Below are positions 24,701 to 34,401 of a DNA stretch of 64,000 bases, in pieces. This stretch comes from Nematostella vectensis (taxonomy: Eukaryota > Cnidaria > Anthozoa > Actiniaria > Edwardsiidae): NCBI RefSeq assembly GCF_932526225.1, contig NC_064046.1:10627719-10691718 (forward strand), read 5' to 3'. The notes beneath the pieces were generated by a model, which searched no databases, was not told the origin of the DNA, and was given only the letters and a program-made list of their open reading frames with translations. The position numbers and the translations under genes are program-made. Numbering within the stretch: position 1 is the stretch's first letter; each line of letters begins with the position of its first letter.

Positions 24701-27634
24701 CCTAGTGCACGCGAACAAAAGGAATGAACCCGTTCGTAAAACACGTGGTTCTTTGGGAGTATCCCAGATGATGTTAAGAAAGCAAGCATTGCTGCAGCCT
24801 CATCCATCTTCTCTAGGTCAAGTAAGAGATCCGCCTTTTTCGGCGGTTCTAGTCATAACGGAGAATTGTCTTGATGTTCTTCCTCATCGTCACCTTCCCT
24901 AGTTGAGCTCCGTTCCTCGTCACTATCATTTGGCTCACTGATGTTGCCTTCCTCACACAGCTCTGATAAGTGGACGAGGAGGGGATGTGCGGAAGAACCC
25001 ACAACTTTCAGACAAAGGCGTTTGATGTCGTCTGTAGCAGCCTCAAGAGTACAGGGCCTGTCCGCGACACCATCTAACACGGTTAAAAGGACGTCGATTG
25101 AATCATTCGATGATTCTCCTTTGTTCCGAAGTTCAAGGACATATTCCACAATTTCCTTCGCTTTGTCAGAGACGCGCTGGGCGATTGCAGTCATTGCCAT
25201 AAATAGGCTTGATATGGACTTCGAAGCTTGCCCGTCTATCTTTTTGCAGCGTCTGGTGTGTCTCCTAAAGTTATGGATGTTAAAAGGCTTTCCGAGTTTT
25301 ATTACACACTTGCAGGCAGTACATTTGATTTCTGATTTGCTGATCACATCTGCCTGCTCTTCTTTGCCATTGAATTCATTGCTGACATTGACCTTCATCT
25401 TCTGCATTTTCTTGTAGTCTCTCGATTCTGTTTCGCCTGTCGGCCCGTTGGTGTTGGTGTCTTGCTGTGGTGCCGATCTCGTAGCGGCGTTGTACATGCT
25501 GAGAACAGAGGCTTTGTTTTGTAATGCAAATTTTACTGAGGTTGTACTAAGCGTATCCGCCATCGTTTCGGTAGCATATGTTTTCAGAAATTCGGTATGG
25601 TTTTCATACTTCTGGAAGCATTGTAGAAAGAAAGAACATGTTTCAATCAAATCTTCGTTCTTCAAAATTAACATTTCTTCTTCTCCGTCAAAGTACGACA
25701 ACTTCAGCTCATTTTTTGTGTTGAAGTACTCTTTAAACTGCTTAGTTGTTTTTGCCAGAGTGAGTTCTCCAATATTTGAGGCATTGACATGCCAAAGGCG
25801 CTTATTTTCCAGCGCATAGCGACCACTGGCATCAGGGGGGTTCTTGAAAACTTTTATTTTCAACGTTGTTGGCTGAATAGCGGTGAATGCTATATGAAGG
25901 AAAATAAAAATTACCATCACTTACTGCCCATTCAACAAATTCTAACCTCAAGAGTTTTTAGAAAATAAAAAAAGACTCGTACGAACACCCTTACACTGAG
26001 CCTGGAATAGAAAAAAGATAATCAAGAATGCTTGCTCTTCATGTCATTCATAATCCTGCTCCAAACATAAACCCCAGTCAACCCGTCCTTTCATACGCAT
26101 TAGGGCTGATCTACTACATATATATTTTTGTAAAAGCAACAGTTCAGTAGTTTTACCTGGCTCTGAGCGGTATTTGGCAGCAAGAAGTTTGAAACAAGGT
26201 TCTAAAGCTTCCACTTTTGAAGAAGAAGATGGTGGCGCTGTGTAAAAAGTACACGTAACACTAAGTTGATATTGCAAATCATCCTCATGCATTAAAAATT
26301 TTGGGGATATCAGTAGGATTTGCAGTACTTCCGATAGATAAAACCACCAGAGTTTGCTTATTCAATGTGCCTGCCAGCATATAATGTAAATCCTACCCAA
26401 TAATAAACCAGCTAATATGATATTAAATGTATATATTTGTATTGATCAAAGCGTTATAAACTGCCAATTGCTCAACCATTTACCTTTACGAAGAAAAGTA
26501 TCTATTGGGCGCTGCTTAGGATGGCTGGGGTGTGATGCTGAAGTAATTGGCAGGCTGTTGATAATGGGAAAATCCTGATTATTTTTCACGGTAGGATTTT
26601 ACAGTTAGATGTTAATTTAGTTATGTACCTCAGCTCTTCCTGTTGGTTCTGGGTTGAAAATGGTGATTGCGATTCTGCCTTCCTTTCTGGGCTGATAAGA
26701 AACAAATAATACGAAACATATTTGATAGATAGAATGTTAAGGAATAAAAAAATCTGGGTGTCGTGACTTGCTGTAAAATAGTCATCTATCTAGCCTTTTG
26801 GGTGTAAAGCTACACCTTTTCATATTTAACCTTTCCCTAGGTTCGCTTTCCCGGAGTAGATTGATACACTAAGTGAATATCATTTGTGCATTGAAAATAC
26901 AATGGAATAGGTGCAACAAAGTACAACTAATTCTGGAAAACAGCCAAAAAATCCAAAGAAGGCTAAAGAAGGGTTGAAACTTCTGCATCTCCGCCTTGTT
27001 TTGCCATCTCTAAGCTATGAAAATTTCTGTTGGCCACACCTACTTCGCTATCCCTTAGGGTTAGACAATATTTTCATAACAAGCATATGTAAATATTTTT
27101 TAGCCGGATTTCCGCCTCCCTCCCTTCAACCCGGAAAAAAGTACAACTGTATATACCTTGTCTGAATGGATGAATCAGAGCTTGAAGAGGGCGATCGCAG
27201 AACTCGCCTCCTTTTTTTGCTATATCCAAAAAACCCAACATTAAAAAGCATTAGGTCATTTTCAACTTAAAATGCTCCCTGCCGAGCTTTGGCTATGCTT
27301 TTATACCATAAAATTAGATATCTTTCAACATAAGATTTTACAACATTCAAACCTGAAAAAAAGTTATATTGTCTTGTTGACTATATTCCCTAAAAGTACT
27401 GTCAATAAAAATATACTAGCAAATCAACATACGCTCTTGTTTACCTAGACATTGGCGAAAGAGGACAACTCCTTTCTTGTTTTATTTTTCTTTTCCTGTC
27501 ATAAAAAATTATAAGTAACCCAAATCAATTCACCATACCACATCAGAGCTCACCCTACCATTTTTTAGCATATTCCTCATGCTCTCTCTTCTTGAATTTC
27601 CTGTGTTTTTTTTTTCTTTCTTGTGCTTTCCCAT
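21368..27634 (-). CDS. Transposase-like protein with C2HC finger, Cys cluster and NHL repeats (interrupted)
   Basis: Exons in transcription order: 27559-27634, 27445-27495, 27157-27219, 26629-26691, 26484-26554, 26157-26237, 25889 to about 21788, and 21368-21727. All listed junctions are phase-compatible, but the first exon is not found. Visible parts: a basic, Ser/Pro-rich N-terminus with KKRRR; a C2HC finger; DEM and PDPPH acidic motifs like the first two catalytic Asp sites of P/THAP9-type transposases; a Cys-rich cluster between them; five NHL-like blades; then SVECFF, matching the position of the catalytic Glu; and a C-terminal exon. The reading frame is broken by a TGA, a -1 shift and a TAA, so this copy is probably defective unless recoded. 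Transposase function is inferred from motifs and from the terminal repeats. Confidence 0.75.
21788..22620 (-). CDS. Segment after the -1 shift: last NHL blade and SVE motif
   Basis: In the -1 frame the NHL blade continues to a TAA at 22397-22399. After that stop the same frame is open again: a short charged linker, MTIPRCTRQSF (ATG at 22336), then LTTLSVECFFKAMRADHDIP with the candidate catalytic Glu at 22193-22195, and FTYFTGPNSFYPEKI. It ends at a GTAAGT donor (exon end 21,788). The SVE-F-F pattern followed by an aromatic YF/FYP block is what I expect at the end of this type of transposase. Confidence 0.65.
22417..24852 (-). CDS. Catalytic core with Cys cluster and NHL repeats
   Basis: The frame continues from the codon after the TGA through an ATG at 24807 to a stop at 22,417. 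Numbering from that ATG: STDEMAIK (D150), GLVD at 169-172, Cys cluster 248-301 with about 12 cysteines, FPDPPHNIKSVRSAEFW (D339), then NHL-like blades at about 438-464, 494-519 and further on. The last blade loses its frame near base 22,620 and is continued by a -1 frame (NTIFACDTGNKAVRMV). NHL repeats form beta-propellers and are best known from TRIM-NHL and other animal proteins, so their place inside a transposase-like protein is unexpected. Confidence 0.75.
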   Translation of the reverse strand, partial: LEPPKKADLLLDLEKMDEAAAMLAFLTSSGILPKNHVFYERVHSFCSRALGVVEAEAFTELYPALTRFQRAIQFNCKPVASYLLCGRGNHDQGRHAAQTPQGFVQTHNLSFLHPKTVIRHAPPSHLEGRVYGEDVLFCIETCAEKDVVAIKSNEVNGYLCCISTDEMAIKPALEYSPYLKSVVGLVDPDRLSYDEILRILTSSESVTSFLKTRQFVTQAREVRVSSLDDKINFPVGVFYCGSKGGADTIEHMYQDIFSAVNRCARCVQDDLDCICHCDMCFENKSVCAQCLLLGHSEWHPLCRPCLECLKEKEIPCKRLLPLVWSTDCDPKQKSFINRMLQDKASYPHQVPFPDPPHNIKSVRSAEFWYWVDINGYLVNVRLLLLLRREIEEMKRNVSMKAVRNKDRMDVETAIEIYRHGVQASIPDKRATTTLVPELEFKQWRRNGKILKHPVGVCFSPCHSKLFVSDRHQHAVYMLDMHCPVNVTLIAGGNGPGHANGQGKGVKMRDPADLDIDGKIIYVCDQENGRIRVIDCTSLFCHSSRLSLGSDTSENGDEDRDGDEECATRRIRQVTVGDLTLTSDSEECNLKSPFGICRSHKDPFTLYVSDIRKQMLFSITNINSDANGNYSGNLNAILSFGRTCILTSIAATRDDDHILGRDCKENAPCVYVCYLVHKTITRTVSGVVAPTGIAVTEEGTMFVSSSKINTLLTMTEEDLITSDNTPTAISSSTDAGHCDGLDAQWNALSGYVATVIRSLLATLVTRPLEWLHPLLDWCLSSRICRCMPMCSAWIRSVRKRISPRGLTNTKDR
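24853..25889 (-). CDS. Transposase N-terminal module with C2HC finger, ending at UGA-CUAG
   Basis: After the acceptor CTTCATATAG the frame opens with AFTAIQPTTLKIKVF, an about 80-residue beta-rich segment. A linker follows, then KCTACKCVIKLGKPF...HTRRC, a CX2C...HX3C finger resembling BED-type DNA-binding fingers. The end is very acidic (DDEEEHQ). It stops at TGA (24853-24855), directly followed in the same frame by CTA GAA and the next open segment. If the start at 25,920 were used, a hydrophobic leader would appear, but the splice acceptor makes that unlikely. Confidence 0.75.
26157..27634 (-). CDS. N-terminal small exons of the transposase-like gene
   Basis: Six short exons with AG/GT borders: 27559-27634 (ending EHEEYAKKW), 27445-27495, 27157-27219 (KKRRRVLRSPSSSSDSS), 26629-26691, 26484-26554 (KQRPIDTFLRK) and 26157-26237 (KVEALEPCFKLLAAKY). 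Each junction keeps the frame. Charge and low complexity suggest a disordered, nuclear-targeted region. Individual exons are short, so each is uncertain on its own; the shared phase is the main support. Confidence 0.55.
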
Positions 27635-27804
27635 CTGTTACATAAGAGAAAAACAAAAGTAATATTTCACTCCACTATTACTGTTTCATAAGCAATTACT
27701 ATGAAATAATCCCAACCATAATATAAGCCCACTATTCAGTGAAATAACAATATGCCTCCCCTACACCTGAAAAAATGCCTCTGCTAAAAAAACGTTTTGA
27801 TTAT

Positions 27805-28187
27805 CAGGGGCGTATGCACCATTTTTAACAAGTTGCAGATATAGCATTCAGAAGCTGGATAAGGGTGTGGCCCCTCATCCCCGTAAAAAGCTCATAGCGC
27901 CCACTTTTGTGTTGGAAATTGGCAGCAATGCGTCAGATTTTTTAGAATATTACTTGATCCTCTGTCATCCTTGTCGCATGGCACTGAACGACATAACAAT
28001 GTGTTTGGAAATAATCTGTGAACTACCACGCTTAAGAAAATTATATATTTTTTCCTCATTATATATATTAAACTACGTACATAAAAATGAATAAGCAAAC
28101 ATTTGATTTTTCCGTCGTTATGCAAATAAGATCACCAATTTTTTTGCAGTCCAGTGACTGCAGGCCTATAACCTGTGTACGCCCCTG
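27805..28187. mobile_element. hAT-like MITE nested in the transposon
   Basis: Ends CAGGGGCGTATGCACC and GTGTACGCCCCTG are inverted, with ATTAT on both sides. It lies upstream of the first recognised transposase exon and inserted after the host element. Confidence 0.75.
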
Positions 28188-28316
28188 ATTATAATCTCAA
28201 CTAAATATCAGTCCACCAAAAAGTATGTGAAAGCTATAGGCAATGGCCTTATTTTTCAAGTTGCATGATAACCAACAAAAAAGCAGTGATCAGAGTACAA
28301 GCTCATTCCCATTAAA

Positions 28317-28505
28317 ACAATTTAACAGTCGTTCAAATCAGGAAAGTGCACTTCCCTGTTCAAATCAAATCCTTTTTTCATTTTATTTTCTTCTGTTGCC
28401 TTTTTTCTCAGAAGAATTTAACAGTTGTTCAAATCAGGAAAGTGCACTTCCCTGTTCAAATCAAATCCTTTTTCATCTTATTTTCTACTGTTGCCTTTTT
28501 TGTCA
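28317..28505. repeat. 96-bp tandem duplication
   Basis: The unit starting AATTTAACAGTCGTTCAAAT is present twice with few differences. Confidence 0.85.
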
Positions 28506-29724
28506 ACATGTTTATCTTATTTTTTCAAACATGTTTTTAGATTATTTTGTGATTTTGCCCCCTCCCCTTCCCCCCTCTGATTCCTGCTATGGCTTTGTTT
28601 GTTAAATGAGTATCAAAACATACCTCAGACGTGTCTTGACGTGTCGTGACTGTTGAAGATTATAGTAGTAGTTATTGAAATCCTAGTTTTGTCGATGTCT
28701 GTAGACAACTTTCACCCCAAACATTACCGTTGCATCGGCATTTTTCAAATGAAAGACAAAGAACAAGTAAATAAAGTTTCATTTTGTAGAAAAACTTAAT
28801 TTCGCAAAGCTGTTTATATTTTTTAGGCGCACTGTGACAGCTAAATGTCAAATCATTTGACTAAGATGAAACCTTATTGATGTTAGCCTTGATTGGCCCA
28901 CTTTATACCGGGCAGTGGAATGTTTTTTTCTGTGATGAAAACTTTCTACAACTCGACAAAACTAGAACATGAAGCGATTTCCCGTAAGTTAGCTCTTTGG
29001 CGGGCAATTAAGATTTTTTAAGAAAAACCCGGAAAGTTTACCGTGTGACTTTCCGGGTTTCTGAGCTTATCAGCGTTTTAAGAAACGACTACCTGGAAGC
29101 ACAAGTAGTGCTTTTCCCTTCCCAATTAAAAGAAAACAAATTGAACTAGCTAATTATCTCATAAAGATCACTGATTCCACATGAAAACGCTGTTTAGCCA
29201 TTTCTGGAAACAAGGTAGGTTTAATAATAACGGCAATATTTTTGGGGTCGTAGCTTTTGGGGTCACAGGTTTTAGATCTTCGTTTTGTAGACACCCAACT
29301 TACACGTGTTTTGAAGTGAAAACTCGTTTGACCGATTACTTCGTCGAGATCAGAACTTCCTGTTCTCACAGATATGGCGAGGCGATTTCTTATGAGTGTT
29401 TTTTTTTTTCAATACAATAAATATTTGAATAATTGAATGTCATTATCAATAAGAATTCGAAAGAATAAATCTGCCCTTACCCTCCTTTGTTGTTGATTCT
29501 TGCCTGTGTGAAGATAAAAAGCGAGAACTTGGAGGTGATTGATCGCATGTTCAAACCTACCCGCGTCTCATTGGCTAATAAAATAATAACCATGGAATGG
29601 CTTCTTCGTCAACCGCCAAAGGGTTGAAATGAAAATCAAGTGCATATAAACAGATAAATCAAAATGAACCATAACCATCGTTCTTTTGGAAAAAGAAGCC
29701 AAATATTAAAATAATTTTTATACT
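28506..29724. other. Right part of the transposon without recognised coding exon
   Basis: A+T-rich sequence. A GTATGT donor near 28,620 on the - strand could end a 5' leader exon of the transposase gene. Short open frames at 29,154-29,420 overlap on opposite strands and lack coding character. Confidence 0.4.
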
Positions 29725-29826
29725 AAGTTGTATTCCGGGTTCCAGCTTAAGTCTTGGATTCCGGATCCTAGTGTGTGGATTCCGGATTCCAAGTCTCATT
29801 TTTTCATGGATTCCGGATTCCGGATT
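29725..29826. repeat. Right subterminal GGATTCCGGA array
   Basis: GGATTCCGGA-type motifs with the same CCTAGTGTGT spacer lie directly next to the right terminal repeat. They are in the same orientation as at the left end, not inverted. Confidence 0.8.
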
Positions 29827-29842
29827 ACCTGTCATGGGGCGA

Positions 29843-29890
29843 AACTTTATTATACTAACATTCATTTGCACTTCTCACTTTTTTAAAAGA
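29843..29890. repeat. Truncated 86-bp satellite unit right of the transposon
   Basis: AACTTTATTATACTAACATT and TTGCACTTCTCACTT match the 86-bp satellite that ends at 20,000. It fixes the insertion point. Confidence 0.9.
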
Positions 29891-30039
29891 ATTGTTTAAA
29901 AAAATCATAAGGCCATAAGGCATATAAATCTAAGATTCAAGATGGGGGAATTTCTTATAAAATAATAAACCAATGATATCGATTAATGGACTTTGCATTA
30001 CAGATGAATTATACTGCCTAATTCATTGACAACCGATTT

Positions 30040-30447
30040 GTCATCCTCGTTCCCAGGGTCACACCTTCCCTTACGCCCAGGGTCCCTCCCTCCCCTATCC
30101 CCAGGGTCCCACCATACCCTATCCCCTGGGTCCCACCCTCCCCTATCCCCAGGGTCCCACCCTCCCCTATCCCCAGGGTCCCACCCTCCACTACCCCCAG
30201 GGTCCCACCCTCCCTTATCACCAGGGTCCCACCCTCCCCTATCCCCAGGGTCCCACCCTCCCCTATCCCCAGGGTCCCACCCTCCCCTATCCCCAGGGTC
30301 CCACCCTCCCCTATCCCCAGGGTCCCACCCTCCCCTATCCCCGGGGTCCCACCCTCCCCTATCCCCAGGGTCCCTCCCTCCCATATCCCCAGGGTCTCAC
30401 CCTCCCCTATCCCCAAGGGGGATATGAGGGGAAGACCCTGGGAACGA
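30040..30447. repeat. 24-bp minisatellite, first block, bounded by inverted repeats
   Basis: About 14 copies of CCCACCCTCCCCTATCCCCAGGGT-like units (key text CCTATCCCCAGGGT). The block is flanked by ATCCTCGTTCCCAGGGT on the left and ACCCTGGGAACGAGGAT on the right, which are inverted. Open in several frames on both strands only because the unit length is a multiple of three. Confidence 0.9.
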
Positions 30448-31002
30448 GGATGCCTCTTTTGTTTTCTTTTTCTTTTCTCTTTTTCAAGAAATGAAGAGAA
30501 GAAACGAAAGGTAAAAACTAGTCCAATACTCTTACAAATGTGAGCATGGCATTGTTCCCTTTCATTGTTTCACCTCGTTCTCTGATACGCTCAGGTGGCC
30601 TCTAATTGTTTCAGATAATGCCGGATAACCCTCACGTTTCGGGCGTTAGTCATTAGTCGGAGCCAAAAAAAACAAAAAAACAACAAAAACAAACGGACGA
30701 AGGGAAAAAGGCTAGAAACGTCAGCGCAACTACCCTGTTTCACAGAGGCGTTTAACATACCTTTTCAACCTTGTGTTGATTTATAGCTTGTCTACACCAC
30801 GCCTACGCAGAACATCTGGTTATTCTACAGCTTGTCTGTATTCTTTCTCGTTATACTCTTTATTGGCAAAGTATGATGACTTCTGGGCGAAAAATTCGCA
30901 AGATCTGATATAAGCTCTCTCCCATTTCATGCATTTTGTTTAATTTGTGAGCAAGTAGAAAGTGAACACAAGAATGACTTACAATGAATAACAGGCTAAT
31001 AG

Positions 31003-32082
<1,080 letters not shown>

Positions 32083-32681
32083 TGAGGGGAAGACCCTGGG
32101 AACGAGGATGCCTCTTTTGTTTTCTTTTTCTTTTCTCTTTTTCAAGAAATGAAGAGAAGAAACGAAAGGTAAAAACTAGTCCAATACTCTTACAAATGTG
32201 AGCATGGCATTGTTCCCTTTCATTGTTTCACCTCGTTCTCTGATACGCTCAGGTGGCCTCTAATTGTTTCAGATAATGCCGGATAACCCTCACGTTTCGG
32301 GCGTTAGTCATTAGTCGGAGCCAAAAAAAACAAAAAAACAACAAAAACAAACGGACGAAGGGAAAAAGGCTAGAAACGTCAGCGCAACTACCCTGTTTCA
32401 CAGAGGCGTTTAACATACCTTTTCAACCTTGTGTTGATTTATAGCTTGTCTACACCACGCCTACGCAGAACATCTGGTTATTCTACAGCTTGTCTGTATT
32501 CTTTCTCGTTATACTCTTTATTGGCAAAGTATGATGACTTCTGGGCGAAAAATTCGCAAGATCTGATATAAGCTCTCTCCCATTTCATGCATTTTGTTTA
32601 ATTTGTGAGCAAGTAGAAAGTGAACACAAGAATGACTTACAATGAATAACAGGCTAATAGGAATTAATAATGCTGTCAAGA

Positions 32682-32682
<1 letters not shown>

Positions 32683-32723
<41 letters not shown>

Positions 32724-32802
32724 GATTATGATTATGATTATGATTATGATTATGATTATGATTATGATTATGATTATGATTATTATTATTATTGTTATTA
32801 TA

Positions 32803-32870
<68 letters not shown>
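32683..32870. repeat. ATT and GATTAT microsatellite, copy 2
   Basis: Same order as copy 1 with slightly different repeat numbers. Confidence 0.95.
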
Positions 32871-33004
32871 GATAATCAGCACGATAGCCATGTCCTGTTC
32901 ATATCTTTATGATACTTGTTCTTTTGAAATCTTACTAAAAATCTCTTATTTTTGTAATCATCTTTCTGTGGTCGGTTGTCGAGTTTGCAGACACGAGGGT
33001 ATTC

Positions 33005-33025
33005 GCGGTATAAAAAAGGCTAAAA
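33005..33025 (+). promoter_or_regulatory. Possible TATA element of upstream exon-1 copy
   Basis: GGTATAAAAAAGGC lies about 575 bp before the ATG and is conserved in the second intact copy near 41,900. The distance would require a long 5' leader or a leader intron, so this is weak. Confidence 0.25.
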
Positions 33026-33585
33026 ATACAAATAAAAGATCTAAAAATATGCAAATCAAATGAAACGATGAACGTCATATTTACAGTTTGTGAACCTTAT
33101 TCTTCACAAGTTGATGAAACAGCTTTTTTTGTTTTGCTTACCTACAATGTACAATCAGCATAACAAAAGAAGGCAACTTCGTGAACCTCGGAAACCCTGC
33201 TGATATTTGTTCCAAATGATTTCTACTCATATACATACGCTCTTTAGGTTTTCGCAAACCGTGAGTCACTTTTTACTCTAAATTCCCTTATGCTTGACTT
33301 ATTCACTTTATTTCACGGGTTTATGGAAACTACTCTTAATTCGGTTGAGATTAAAGCTAAAGTAATAGCCATGTTCGTGTAAATGAACTGAGCTCAATGC
33401 TTCCCACCAAATTAATCAAGAAAAAGTAATTAAGAAAATTGCATGCCAAACACACAAAGGATAACTTTTCAAAGATATAATAATATTTTACCAGTTGGAG
33501 AGATTCCTTGGAAGAGATTACCTTACAGGCGTTTGTTACGTTACAAATCAAGTCAAACCGCTTTTCTTAAGTCCGCGACTTTACA

Positions 33586-34401
33586 ATGTCGGACACAAGC
33601 TGGAAGGATTTCTTGGGAAATACCAGCTTACACGGCGTTCGCTACCTTACAGAAAACAGCTTTATTCGTAGAGTTATCTGGCTGCTTGTTGTTTTAGCAG
33701 CTTTTTGTGGATTTGGTTACCAGCTTTACAAATCGATCACTTTTTACTATGAATGGCCCACTGTAACGGCAATGACGACAGAATGGGACGAAGAGCTGGA
33801 TTTCCCAGCAGTAACAATATGTAACCTGAACACTCTAAGCAAAGAAAACTTTGTTAAAGCACGAAAACGTTATAAAAGCGATGCAACAACAGAACAGCTA
33901 GAAAAAGAAGTCGAAACATTTACTTTTTTCATGTCCGCTCCTCTAAACGAAAATGCAAAGTCAAAGTTGCTTAACGATTTTTTCGAAAACAGCACATCTT
34001 ATAGGGAGAGAGGAAATTTTGTAAATAAATCGTTAAATGATTTCTCGCACTCCATTGATGGGATTCTATCCATAAAATGGCTTAGACCTTGTCAATTTAG
34101 CGGCGAGGATTGCGACAGGAAAAACTTTTCTTCATTTGTGGATCTTAACTTTGGTCTTTGTCATACGTTCAACTCTGGTAAAAAAGAAGAAAACGCGTTG
34201 AAGGTGGAAAGCCTTGGACCAAACAATGGGTTACGACTGAGACTGAATGTTCAACAAGAAGATCATGTTAGTAATTTCTACTGGCTTCCGGCTGGTTTCA
34301 AAGTTCTCGTTCATGACCGTAAAGAATATCCGATTATGGAACAAACTGGGTTTGCTCTGCAGCCAGGAACGCATACCTTCTGTTCGACGAAATTGAAAAA
34401 G
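33586..34401 (+). CDS. DEG/ENaC channel exon 1, upstream copy
   Basis: A 272-codon open frame starting MSDTSWKDF and ending ...CSTKLKK at a GTAAGG donor. It carries the H-G gating motif (SLHGVRYL, residues 15-22), TM1 (about 29-51) and the family signature FPAVTICN (73-80), then the start of the extracellular domain. No exons 2-6 follow before the next copy, so it either splices to the exons at 45.9-52.9 kb or is an orphan. About 17 residues differ from the copy at 42,500. Confidence 0.85.

Larger units (their letters stand above)
20001..29842. mobile_element. 9.8-kb DNA transposon encoding an NHL-repeat transposase-like protein
   Basis: The termini TCGCCCCATGACAGGT (20001-20016) and its exact reverse complement (29827-29842) are perfect 16-bp inverted repeats. 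AACTTT directly abuts both ends (19995-20000 and 29843-29848). The 86-bp satellite contains a single AACTTT at this point, so an empty site can be read from the flanks and the 6-bp duplication is real. The interior holds one - strand multi-exon gene with transposase features, a nested hAT-like MITE, and GGATTCCGGA arrays near both ends. I cannot assign it to a named superfamily. P and KDZ elements make 8-bp duplications, Kolobok and piggyBac use TTAA; a 6-bp duplication fits none of these. Confidence 0.88.

Noticed and set aside
20001-29842. An integrated virus rather than a transposon
   Set aside because: No capsid, polymerase or packaging gene is visible. Short inverted ends, a 6-bp duplication and one multi-exon transposase-like gene fit a DNA transposon.
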